64,000 bases of DNA, from NCBI GenBank assembly GCA_034932685.1, contig JAYFOM010000004.1, positions 1 to 64,000 on the forward strand. Direction: 5' to 3'. Below the pieces are notes generated by a model, which worked only from the letters and a program-made list of their open reading frames with translations, was not told where the DNA came from and searched no databases. A program made the position numbers and the translations under genes. The DNA comes from JAQUCI01 sp034932685. Lineage in GTDB: Bacteria; Bacillota_I; Bacilli_A; Erysipelotrichales; Erysipelotrichaceae. The stretch's first letter is position 1. Every line of letters begins with the position of its first letter. This document shows, piece after piece, positions 17,357 through 23,840 of the stretch.

Positions 17357-18286
17357 TTAGTACTCTTTTTTCTTGTTTTTATTATAATTATGTAACATAT
17401 GAAAAACTGAATTCAATAGTGTAATATCAATAGAACAATCATATTTAGTCAGAACGTCACTAACATAAAATTCATTGTTATCACTTAATTTTCCTGCACT
17501 GATAACAATAATATTATTAAAATTCTTAAATCTTGTCTCATATTTATTATCCAAATCAGCAAAGGCAATATTATGATCGCTATAATGATCAGCCATTTCT
17601 CTAATCTCTTTCACATTGTTCGAACAAAGTAGAAGTTTTTCACCGCGAGACAAGCAATCTAGATATATTATTAATTTGTCTTTTATTTTAACTGTATCAT
17701 CAACTAAAAAATCTAATCCTATTTCAGAATAACTTGCTTGATCACATAATACATATGCAATAGACGATGACTTTTCATGCTTAGCAAGATTAAGTATTAT
17801 AAAAATGCTTGAGCTCTTGCTAAAATTGGTGGTATTACTAATACCGTATGAAAACCAAGTCCCTAAACCAATGAAGATCAAACCAAAGAAAACAGGAAGT
17901 ATCGAACTGGCTAATGGATAATTTGCTGAATAGTATAGTGAATAAATTCCGATTAGAGAAAAAACTGAACTTATAAGAAAACGAATTATAGTATTTTTCA
18001 TATATGATCGAACATTGTATCTTGTATTAAGAGGATAATAATCGTTACTATTTAAAATAATTTGATCCGTTGTATCATATCCTGCAACATAAATCGTTTC
18101 GGCAACGTCGATATCCCCAATAATTATATTTCTGATTTTCTTAAATCCCATGCTTTTCTCGGAAATCTTCACCTTGTACCCTAAACCAGTGAACATGTTA
18201 TAAACATTTTGGATAAATCTTCTCTTTTGCTTACTCGTTCTCCGTTTTGAAAAGCATCGTACTAATTCTATGAATTGCTCTTTCAT
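17357..18286 (-). CDS. Membrane protein resembling a degenerate M28-type zinc peptidase
   Basis: A 309-residue protein with two transmembrane helices (about 99-121 and 124-148). The N-terminal half resembles Bacillota M28-family peptidases that carry a membrane insert: NIIIGDIDVAETIYVAGYDTT (53-73) corresponds to their NIxxGDxxKAKxxxxAHYDT. The metal-binding histidine of HYDT is G69 here, and the later FxDNEE-like segment is AYVLCDQASYSEIG (177-190) without the EE pair. The family link is my reading and not certain. The ATG at 18284-18286 has TTGGAGGAT 9 nt before it and was preferred over one at 18346. It follows the PTS operon and is separated from it by a 36-bp perfect palindrome. No function is assigned. 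Confidence 0.5.
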   Translation of the reverse strand: MKEQFIELVRCFSKRRTSKQKRRFIQNVYNMFTGLGYKVKISEKSMGFKKIRNIIIGDIDVAETIYVAGYDTTDQIILNSNDYYPLNTRYNVRSYMKNTIIRFLISSVFSLIGIYSLYYSANYPLASSILPVFFGLIFIGLGTWFSYGISNTTNFSKSSSIFIILNLAKHEKSSSIAYVLCDQASYSEIGLDFLVDDTVKIKDKLIIYLDCLSRGEKLLLCSNNVKEIREMADHYSDHNIAFADLDNKYETRFKNFNNIIVISAGKLSDNNEFYVSDVLTKYDCSIDITLLNSVFHMLHNYNKNKKKEY

Positions 18287-18343
18287 GATTATTGTATCCT
18301 CCAATACTATCATTGTTTGCTGATTGCCATCATTAATAATAGA

Positions 18344-18379
18344 CAATATCGATGCTTAGTATACTAAGCATCGATATTG
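18344..18379. repeat. 36-bp perfect palindrome at the end of the PTS operon
   Basis: The sequence CAATATCGATGCTTAGTA is followed directly by its exact reverse complement (18 + 18 bp, no spacer). It lies 7 nt after the PTS IIB stop codon. As RNA it would fold into a very stable hairpin, but the following minus-strand bases (TCTATTATTAAT) are not a strong U-run. It may be a partial terminator or a 3'-end stabiliser. Confidence 0.9.
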
Positions 18380-18386
18380 CCTAATT

Positions 18387-18869
18387 CTAATATTTAACGA
18401 GATCTTTTAAACTACTTGCTTTATAGTCAGGAACGACTTGATGGGTTAATACGACACCTTGATCTTCAAGATATTTGAATGCTTCAATATCACTATCATC
18501 AACAAAAAGACATATTGCATATTTAATTCTATTCCTTCCTGCTTCGTCAAACATTCCTCCAATGCATAATTCATCTATATGATATCCAAGTTTTACAAGT
18601 TCAACAGCATCTTGTATATCTTTAAAAACTACCATAGTTTGAGAACCATACAATTCATTATTTTCTATTAGTTCTTTTGCTTCAGCAGGCGAACAGATAC
18701 TAACACTGCTATTCATAGCTGCCAGTTCAAGTAATGTTCTTTGCATCTGATCTTTTGAAACTTTTTCATTGATTACAATATATTCATCAATATGCAAGAA
18801 CCTTCCAAAAGCAGTACATGTTTGACCGTGTAGCATTCTACTATCAACTCTATACTTAACTATTGCCAT
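18387..18869 (-). CDS. PTS mannose-family (sugar) IIB component
   Basis: A 160-residue EIIB of the mannose/fructose/sorbose PTS family. YRVDSRMLHGQ at 6-16 matches RxDxRxxHGQ, with His14 as the expected phosphorylation site. It passes phosphate from EIIA to sugar entering through the IIC/IID channel. Site GGAGGAT precedes the ATG. It follows IID by 21 nt. There is no EIIA domain in this protein or in the operon, so the IIA partner must come from another locus. The neighbour nanE suggests an N-acetylated hexosamine such as ManNAc as substrate. Confidence 0.92.
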   Translation of the reverse strand: MAIVKYRVDSRMLHGQTCTAFGRFLHIDEYIVINEKVSKDQMQRTLLELAAMNSSVSICSPAEAKELIENNELYGSQTMVVFKDIQDAVELVKLGYHIDELCIGGMFDEAGRNRIKYAICLFVDDSDIEAFKYLEDQGVVLTHQVVPDYKASSLKDLVKY

Positions 18870-18890
18870 AAGTCGTAATCCTCCTATTTC

Positions 18891-19718
18891 TTAGAAACCT
18901 AGCAATGAAAAACCTAAAGCTACAATAAATATAATTATAACCAATTTGAGTGATGAAATCTTTTTATGATAACACCATGCAAGAAGCAAAGTTAATCCTA
19001 ATGGAGCTAAACCAGGCAAAATACCATCAAGTTGCGTTTGAAGATTTATGCTATAGTCGCCTAACATTATTTCTTGACTAAGATCAAAACCAACCCAAGA
19101 TGGAATCAACGCACCAACAGCCATCATGCCTAATATACAAGCACTATCCATCAATTTATCAAGCGTACCACTCTTATTAACATCAGTTAAGAATTCCATC
19201 CCTTTATTATAACCATATTGATATGTGACATAGCTTAAACCAAGATGATATGCATTAAAACAAATTAAGCATAAAATAGCACCGAAAAACGAGCCGGTCA
19301 AAGCGATTGAAGAAGCAATTGCCAGATAGATTGCACTAACTGTTGCGCCCAAAGAATCACCAATACCTGCTAATGGACCCATAAGCGATGCTTTAACAAC
19401 ATTCACAGAAGCTAATAGATCGGTTTTTTCACTTACATCTTGCGTATTGGCTGCTTTTTCTTCAGTAGCAACCGTAATACCCATAATAAACGCTAACCAC
19501 AAACCTGGTGTTGTATTAAAGAAAGCCATGTGTCTTTTTGCTGCAGCAACTCTATCTTCATGGTTCGGCCATAATTTTTCCAATAATGGAGCTAGTGCCG
19601 AAAAATATTGAAGTGTTTGGAAACGCTCATAATTAATTGTCGACATCGGGAAAAAAGTTATTCTCCACATAGGTTTTAGGAAATCTTTTCGTGCTAGGGT
19701 TATTACTTCATGTTCCAT
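18891..19718 (-). CDS. PTS mannose-family IID component
   Basis: A 275-residue EIID. It has FLKPMWRITFFPMSTINYERFQ near the N-terminus, where IID proteins carry a conserved FxRS/W-type segment, the IID-typical MGPLAGIGDSLG around 133-144, and hydrophobic C-terminal segments. With IIC it forms the membrane channel for sugar. It starts 2 nt after IIC. Together the IIC-IID-IIB order is that of a mannose-class PTS without its IIA. Confidence 0.93.
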   Translation of the reverse strand: MEHEVITLARKDFLKPMWRITFFPMSTINYERFQTLQYFSALAPLLEKLWPNHEDRVAAAKRHMAFFNTTPGLWLAFIMGITVATEEKAANTQDVSEKTDLLASVNVVKASLMGPLAGIGDSLGATVSAIYLAIASSIALTGSFFGAILCLICFNAYHLGLSYVTYQYGYNKGMEFLTDVNKSGTLDKLMDSACILGMMAVGALIPSWVGFDLSQEIMLGDYSINLQTQLDGILPGLAPLGLTLLLAWCYHKKISSLKLVIIIFIVALGFSLLGF

Positions 19719-19720
19719 AT

Positions 19721-20476
19721 CTAATTAACTCCCTTCTTTCTAGTATTTGTGGATTGTCCAAAATTGATTAATGCAGCAGCGACACCGATTAAAGCTACCG
19801 ATAATAATGAGCCTTTAAAAACAGCACAAAATACAAATCCAATAATGAAGTATGGAATATATTTTGGTTTGTACATCATTGAGAATAACATACCAAAACC
19901 TAGAGCTGGTAACATGCCAGTGGTAGCTCTTAACCAATTTGTAACCCATACTGGCATATTGTCATTAAGTGCTGCTACAAACGATGAACCAAAATATATG
20001 CATAAAAATACTGGTATAAATTCTGTTATCCAAAAAATAAGTGAACCAACATACGTTAATCTTACCATTGGTTTAAATTTTGCATCTTCTCCATACCTAT
20101 CGGCTATATGCATTAATGGAGTGTTTAGTGTCCAAGCAAGCATTCTGTCCAGTTGACCTAAAACCGCAACTGGTACAGCCAGTGCCACTGCTGTTTCCAT
20201 GCTAATTCCTGTGATAATGCATAAAGCCGTCGAAACTGTAGTAGCAGTAGTAGCGTTAACTGGTATGGCTGCGCCAATACCGACAACTCCTAAATAAACT
20301 AACTGTAACGTTCCACCAATAATAATTCCTGTATTTACATCTCCTAACAATAATCCAACAAGAGGGCCACATACAACTGGATACGTTAATCCAAACCCAT
20401 GCATTCCATACGTCAACCAACCGAAGAATGTACAGACAACAGACACATACAAAGCGTACCCTAAATCAATAGTCAT
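19721..20476 (-). CDS. PTS mannose/sorbose-family IIC component
   Basis: A 251-residue, very hydrophobic EIIC. The motif PVVCGPLVGLLLGDVNTG near the N-terminus and GGTLQLVYLGVVGIGAA are typical of the ManY/SorA class, which forms the sugar channel with IID. The frame extends to 20503, but the ATG at 20474-20476 has AAAGGAAA before it and the usual family start. No GATC occurs in a 740-bp stretch covering the gene, in contrast with most of the window. The region upstream of the gene contains an orphan consensus ribosome-binding site (20557-20565). Confidence 0.93.
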   Translation of the reverse strand: MTIDLGYALYVSVVCTFFGWLTYGMHGFGLTYPVVCGPLVGLLLGDVNTGIIIGGTLQLVYLGVVGIGAAIPVNATTATTVSTALCIITGISMETAVALAVPVAVLGQLDRMLAWTLNTPLMHIADRYGEDAKFKPMVRLTYVGSLIFWITEFIPVFLCIYFGSSFVAALNDNMPVWVTNWLRATTGMLPALGFGMLFSMMYKPKYIPYFIIGFVFCAVFKGSLLSVALIGVAAALINFGQSTNTRKKGVN

Positions 20477-20556
20477 AGTTATTTCCTTTCTTTGTATTTG
20501 CATTTAAGCAAACTTACAATCTAAAAACCGTTCATATCCTTTATGTTTATCTTGCG

Positions 20557-20565
20557 ACCTCCTTT
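20557..20565 (-). other. Orphan consensus ribosome-binding site between nanE and PTS IIC
   Basis: The minus strand reads AAAGGAGGT, a better site than that of either neighbour, but no ATG, GTG or TTG follows at usable distance. The first ATG, 21 nt downstream, opens a frame of only four codons. It may be the remnant of a deleted gene, for example the missing EIIA. Confidence 0.45.
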
Positions 20566-20602
20566 CTTACAAGATTCAACATATCATCTATGAACTATTT
20601 TC

Positions 20603-21331
20603 CTAAATCACAGCTGAATTCTTGTTATACTCATTTATTGCTGTCACATATCTTTTTGTTATTCCAATAGGACTTGTAATAGCTGTACCAACAACAATTG
20701 AGTCTGCACCACAATCGAACGCTTTTATAGCGTCCTCTATATTCCATATTTTTCCTTCTGCGATTATAAAAGCATTTACTTTATTTCTTTTGATTTTTAG
20801 AATAAGATCAAAATCACAAATTTTGGTATTGGCTTTAGTATAATCGGTATATCCAGACAAAGTCGTAGAAACTATATCTGCACCAGCTTCAGAAGATTTA
20901 ATTGCATCTTCAAGGTCGGCGATATCGGCCATTATCAATAATTCAGGATATTTCGATTTAACTTCTCTAATCAAATCCCAACCGTTTTTACCATAAGCAT
21001 TAATTCGCTTAGTTCCGTCGAGAGCAACTATCTCGCAGCCTATATTAACTAATGTATCAACAGCTTCGATTGTAGGTGTTATATATACATCATTGCCTTC
21101 TGTCATAATTTTCCATATTCCAATCATTGGCACATCGGGAAATTCTTTTTTTATCTTTCTTATATTTTCTGGCTCATTAGCTCTAAAGCCGGCGCAACCC
21201 CCACCATAGGCAGCTTTAGCCATTTGCAATAATAAATCTGGAGTATAAAATGGATTACCATCAATATTACTACCTTGACACGAAACAATCAATTTACCTC
21301 TAATCTTCTCTAAAACTTCTTCTTTCTTCAT
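20603..21331 (-). CDS. nanE: N-acetylmannosamine-6-phosphate 2-epimerase
   Basis: A 242-residue TIM-barrel epimerase. LIVSCQG near 14-20, GFRAN, IGIWK, ITPT, IVALDGT, MADIAD and STTLSGYT follow the NanE pattern in order. It converts ManNAc-6-phosphate to GlcNAc-6-phosphate, feeding amino-sugar catabolism. It is the first gene of the operon with PTS IIC, IID and IIB, so the PTS probably imports ManNAc or a related amino sugar as its 6-phosphate. No nagA, nagB, nanA or nanK is nearby. AAGAAGGAT precedes the ATG. The 315-bp upstream region holds three operators and a cre-like site. Confidence 0.93.
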   Translation of the reverse strand: MKKEEVLEKIRGKLIVSCQGSNIDGNPFYTPDLLLQMAKAAYGGGCAGFRANEPENIRKIKKEFPDVPMIGIWKIMTEGNDVYITPTIEAVDTLVNIGCEIVALDGTKRINAYGKNGWDLIREVKSKYPELLIMADIADLEDAIKSSEAGADIVSTTLSGYTDYTKANTKICDFDLILKIKRNKVNAFIIAEGKIWNIEDAIKAFDCGADSIVVGTAITSPIGITKRYVTAINEYNKNSAVI

Positions 21332-21401
21332 GTTTTATCCTTCTTTCTTTATGTTTCATCTATTTGATGTAACAGTTTTTTGAATAAGATAGGAGTATTA
21401 T

Positions 21402-21416
21402 TGGAATATTATTCCA
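21402..21416. promoter_or_regulatory. Palindromic operator 1 (TGGAAT-N3-ATTCCA)
   Basis: TGGAATATTATTCCA. First of three copies between divergent nanE and the XRE regulator gene; 71 bp from the nanE start, so within or after the nanE promoter. Confidence 0.8.
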
Positions 21417-21462
21417 TATTAATGCCACAAGAAAAATATATATGAGTAAATACTTTGATATA

Positions 21463-21476
21463 GTTAAACGCTTACA
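21463..21476 (-). promoter_or_regulatory. Candidate cre (CcpA) site
   Basis: The minus strand reads TGTAAGCGTTTAAC, matching 12 of 14 positions of TGWAANCGNTNWCA. It lies upstream of nanE between operators 1 and 2, where catabolite repression of a PTS operon is expected. Confidence 0.5.
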
Positions 21477-21496
21477 GTAAAATGTGATGAATCATT

Positions 21497-21511
21497 TGGA
21501 ATATCATTCCA
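21497..21511. promoter_or_regulatory. Palindromic operator 2 (TGGAAT-N3-ATTCCA)
   Basis: TGGAATATCATTCCA, same 6-bp arms and 3-bp spacer as copies 1 and 3. Its centre is 95 bp from copy 1 and 58 bp from copy 3. Confidence 0.8.
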
Positions 21512-21554
21512 TTTCCTATATAGTATATTTATTTATTTCGAATGTCAATATATT

Positions 21555-21569
21555 TGGAATTAAATTCCA
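21555..21569. promoter_or_regulatory. Palindromic operator 3 (TGGAAT-N3-ATTCCA)
   Basis: TGGAATTAAATTCCA. It lies just upstream of the putative -35 of the XRE gene, so the regulator could control its own transcription. Confidence 0.8.
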
Positions 21570-21585
21570 TATATATTCAATATGC

Positions 21586-21614
21586 TCGATTTTTACACAT
21601 TTTTGTTTTATAAT
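21586..21614 (+). promoter_or_regulatory. Putative promoter of the XRE regulator gene
   Basis: TCGATT (21586-21591), 17-bp spacer, TATAAT (21609-21614). The -10 is perfect and the -35 weak. The rest of the 21332-21658 intergenic region is A+T-rich and holds the operators and the cre-like site. Confidence 0.5.
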
Positions 21615-21658
21615 TTTAATGTAGATCATTTTATCAATAAGTAAGAATGAGGTTATCA

Positions 21659-22156
21659 ATGGAACTAGGAAACAGAATCAAATTGAGAAGAAAAATGTTA
21701 AACATGACCCAAGACGAACTAGCCTTAAAATTAGGCTACAAATCTGGATCTTCAATTAATAAGATTGAACTTGGTTTAGCTGATATTCCGCAATCAAAAA
21801 TTAAATTATTCGCGAAGACACTGCAAACAAGTCCATCCTATTTGATAAATTGGAATGATGATAGTGGTGTTCCTATTTTCGATTATCAATCCGAACTCAG
21901 AAATCGAAAATCATTCACTGAAGCTAGAAATACACAATCTATGGTACTAATGTTTGATAATTCAACAAGTGATCTCGATGTTACTTTAGATAATAAGAAG
22001 ATTAGTCACATACCATTAAATGAGGTAACTGAAGTCTTACAAAAGTACTTAGAAAGCGACAATCATAAAAATGTATGTGTCTTACTAGACGTTTCGAAAA
22101 AAGACATAGAAGCCATAGCCACCTTATTCCGAACAAATATAAAAGTCATTGAATAA
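21659..22156 (+). CDS. XRE-family transcriptional regulator of the PTS/nanE operon
   Basis: A 165-residue protein. Residues 5-58 form a Cro/CI-type helix-turn-helix (MTQDELALKLGYKSGSSINKI). The C-terminal 90 residues are not a recognised sensor domain and look alpha/beta with a hydrophilic linker. The ATG at 21659 has GAGGTT 7 nt upstream and was preferred over the ATG at 21647. It is divergent from nanE and faces three identical-type palindromes, so it is the likely binder (inference). Amino-sugar PTS operons are more often controlled by RpiR, GntR or LacI proteins, so an XRE regulator is unusual. It ends before an 18-bp stem hairpin. Confidence 0.82.
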   Translation: MELGNRIKLRRKMLNMTQDELALKLGYKSGSSINKIELGLADIPQSKIKLFAKTLQTSPSYLINWNDDSGVPIFDYQSELRNRKSFTEARNTQSMVLMFDNSTSDLDVTLDNKKISHIPLNEVTEVLQKYLESDNHKNVCVLLDVSKKDIEAIATLFRTNIKVIE

Positions 22157-22198
22157 AATGCTTATTTTTGAAGATATTTCTTTCTTATAATAAGCAAT

Positions 22199-22240
22199 AA
22201 CTAAAGAACAGAAGATAATATCATCTTCTGTTCTTTAGTT
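22199..22240 (+). terminator. 18-bp perfect stem-loop after the XRE gene
   Basis: AACTAAAGAACAGAAGAT, a 6-nt loop, and the exact reverse complement. It lies 43 nt after the stop codon. No U-run follows, so termination efficiency is uncertain. The rest of 22157-22625 holds a transposase remnant and no intact gene. Confidence 0.6.
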
Positions 22241-22433
22241 ATGATTCTTGAGTAAAAATTGAGGTGATATCTAAAATTAAAAGGACATAGGAATGAATAT
22301 ACTATAAAATGCAGTTAACAGAAAACCTGAAATAATAGAACAACTTATTTCCTCAGATAATAGTATCACAAGTATAATAGAACGTAAGAATGATCAAATA
22401 ATCCATCATGAAGGTTTATGTCAACAATGTTGA

Positions 22434-22523
22434 AATGATAAGATTAAAGTGAATAAACGTAATGCCTTTGGCTTTAGAAATTTTGATCGTTTTCGTTCTT
22501 ATATCTTGAACAATTTTGCTTAA
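22434..22523 (+). pseudogene. C-terminal remnant of an ISL3-like transposase
   Basis: The frame preceding TAA at 22521-22523 reads KRNAFGFRNFDRFRSYI near its end, which resembles the conserved C-terminus of ISL3-family DDE transposases (KRxAFGxRNFxxFxxRI). An in-frame TGA at 22431-22433 breaks it upstream, and further upstream the frame is not recognisably transposase and contains TAA. GCCCAACATTTGACCTTGAGC at 22581-22601 could be the remains of the element's terminal repeat. I saw no matching left end. The remnant borders the PTS/nanE island. Confidence 0.55.
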
Positions 22524-22528
22524 CTTAA

Positions 22529-22554
22529 GAGTATTCCAGTTTCCTAGAATACTC
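22529..22554. repeat. Small inverted repeat downstream of cutC
   Basis: GAGTATTC, 10-nt loop, GAATACTC. It lies about 70 bp after the cutC stop on the minus strand. There is no T-run, so it is at best a weak terminator. Confidence 0.4.
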
Positions 22555-22625
22555 ATGTTTACTTAATCCTTATTTGTTTAGCCCAACATTTGACCTTGAG
22601 CTTTAGTTATTTAAATTATTTCTTT

Positions 22626-23300
22626 TTATTTACAAGCTGCCATCGCTTTGACAATATTTGGATCTAATTGATTCTTAGCTAAGCCATCAATTCGCGCAGC
22701 ACTACTAATATGTACTTCTTGAACTCCAGCTTGTTTTAAAAGTGGTAATGAATTAAGATTAACTCCACCAGCAAATGTGACTGTTAAGCCATTACTTGTA
22801 CAAAATGCTAAATATTCTTTTATCTTATCAAGATTATCAGCGGGATTTTTTAAGCCAAAATTAGTTAAGATCCTCTTTACCTGTGGATATTTCGACAAAG
22901 TCAATACCGATTTCTTAAAGTCTGGGGTTTTATCGATCGCTTTATGAAAAGTGACTGGTGTATCACCAACAACACTTAATAGTTTAACCAGTGTCACTTC
23001 GTCAATTTCATCATTTACGTCAAGACATCCTAGTACAAAAGCTGAAGCGTAAGGTAATTGATTAATGATATCATTTTGCATTTCCTTAATATCATAATCA
23101 CTATAGATAAAACTATAAGGATGAGGTCTGATCATACAAAAAGCTGGTACATTAACGTCTTCTTTGATGGTCTTGACTGAACCATAAGTTGGTGTCAAAG
23201 CTCCTTCGGTAATCGCACTTACCAACTCTACGCGATCAGCACCAAGTTGATGAGCATAAGCTGTTTCATCTGCTGTTTGAGTAACAATTTCTAAGATCAT
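22626..23300 (-). CDS. cutC: CutC family TIM-barrel protein
   Basis: A 224-residue CutC. MILEIVTQTADETAYAHQLGADRVELVSAITEGALTPTYG is split by family motifs such as GADRVEL, EGALTP(T/S)YG, MIRPH (around 57-61), FHKAID and ILTNFG. CutC was named for copper homeostasis, but its biochemical role remains unsettled. The ATG at 23298-23300 has AAGGAG upstream and was preferred over an in-frame ATG at 23333. It follows comEB, with a hairpin (GTAATCAC/GTGATTAC, 23326-23346) between them that lacks a minus-strand T-run. Confidence 0.88.
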   Translation of the reverse strand: MILEIVTQTADETAYAHQLGADRVELVSAITEGALTPTYGSVKTIKEDVNVPAFCMIRPHPYSFIYSDYDIKEMQNDIINQLPYASAFVLGCLDVNDEIDEVTLVKLLSVVGDTPVTFHKAIDKTPDFKKSVLTLSKYPQVKRILTNFGLKNPADNLDKIKEYLAFCTSNGLTVTFAGGVNLNSLPLLKQAGVQEVHISSAARIDGLAKNQLDPNIVKAMAACK

Positions 23301-23355
23301 TAAATACTCCTTCTTTCTATTAAGCGTAATCACAAAGAGTGATTACTTTTCGATA

Positions 23356-23838
23356 CTAAACCTTAACCTTTTCAACCGATACTTTGATCGCTTGTTCAAT
23401 TTGACAAAGACTTACCCCAGCCGCATTTAGGATACGTTTGCTAGCTTTTACAATATCAGTGTCAGCGTATTTATCACTTTCATAGACAATTCTTTTAATC
23501 CCTGATTGAACAATTGCCTTAGCACATTCATTACAAGGGAAAAGCGAAACATAAAGCGTACAACCATCAAGTGAAGTAGTACTATTTAAAATAGCGTTTA
23601 ATTCGGCATGGACAACATAAACATACTTAGTGTTTAGTGTATCGCCATCACGCTCCCATGGAAATTCATCATCATCACAGCCAGTTGGTAAGCCATTATA
23701 ACCAATACCAACTACTTTTTTACTTTTATTCACAATACATGCACCAACTTGCGTGCTTGGATCTTTAGATCTTAAAGCTGATAAATGGGCTAATCCCATA
23801 AAATACTCATCCCATGAAAGGACATTTTCACGTTTCAT
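23356..23838 (-). CDS. comEB: dCMP deaminase
   Basis: A 160-residue cytidine/deoxycytidylate deaminase. Zinc site HAELNAIL and PCNECAKAIVQSG are complete. It converts dCMP to dUMP for thymidylate synthesis; the comEB name reflects gene position in Bacillus and does not imply a role in DNA uptake. The start has GAGGTAAAT. It follows the rhomboid gene by 2 nt, so they are co-transcribed. The zinc-coordinating Cys pair is PCNEC. Confidence 0.93.
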   Translation of the reverse strand: MKRENVLSWDEYFMGLAHLSALRSKDPSTQVGACIVNKSKKVVGIGYNGLPTGCDDDEFPWERDGDTLNTKYVYVVHAELNAILNSTTSLDGCTLYVSLFPCNECAKAIVQSGIKRIVYESDKYADTDIVKASKRILNAAGVSLCQIEQAIKVSVEKVKV

Positions 23839-23840
23839 AT

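Noticed and set aside
22311..22433. Open frame upstream of the transposase remnant as a small gene
   Set aside because: It has no start codon with a ribosome-binding site, is bounded by in-frame TAA and TGA, and does not resemble a known family.
23326..23346. Terminator between comEB and cutC on the minus strand
   Set aside because: The 8-bp hairpin is real, but T follows only on the plus strand, where no gene ends. It is mentioned in the cutC entry and not called as a terminator.
23356..23838. comEB and the ComK-like gene as evidence for a competence locus
   Set aside because: ComEB is a dCMP deaminase with no DNA-uptake role, and no comE/comG/comF structural gene is present.
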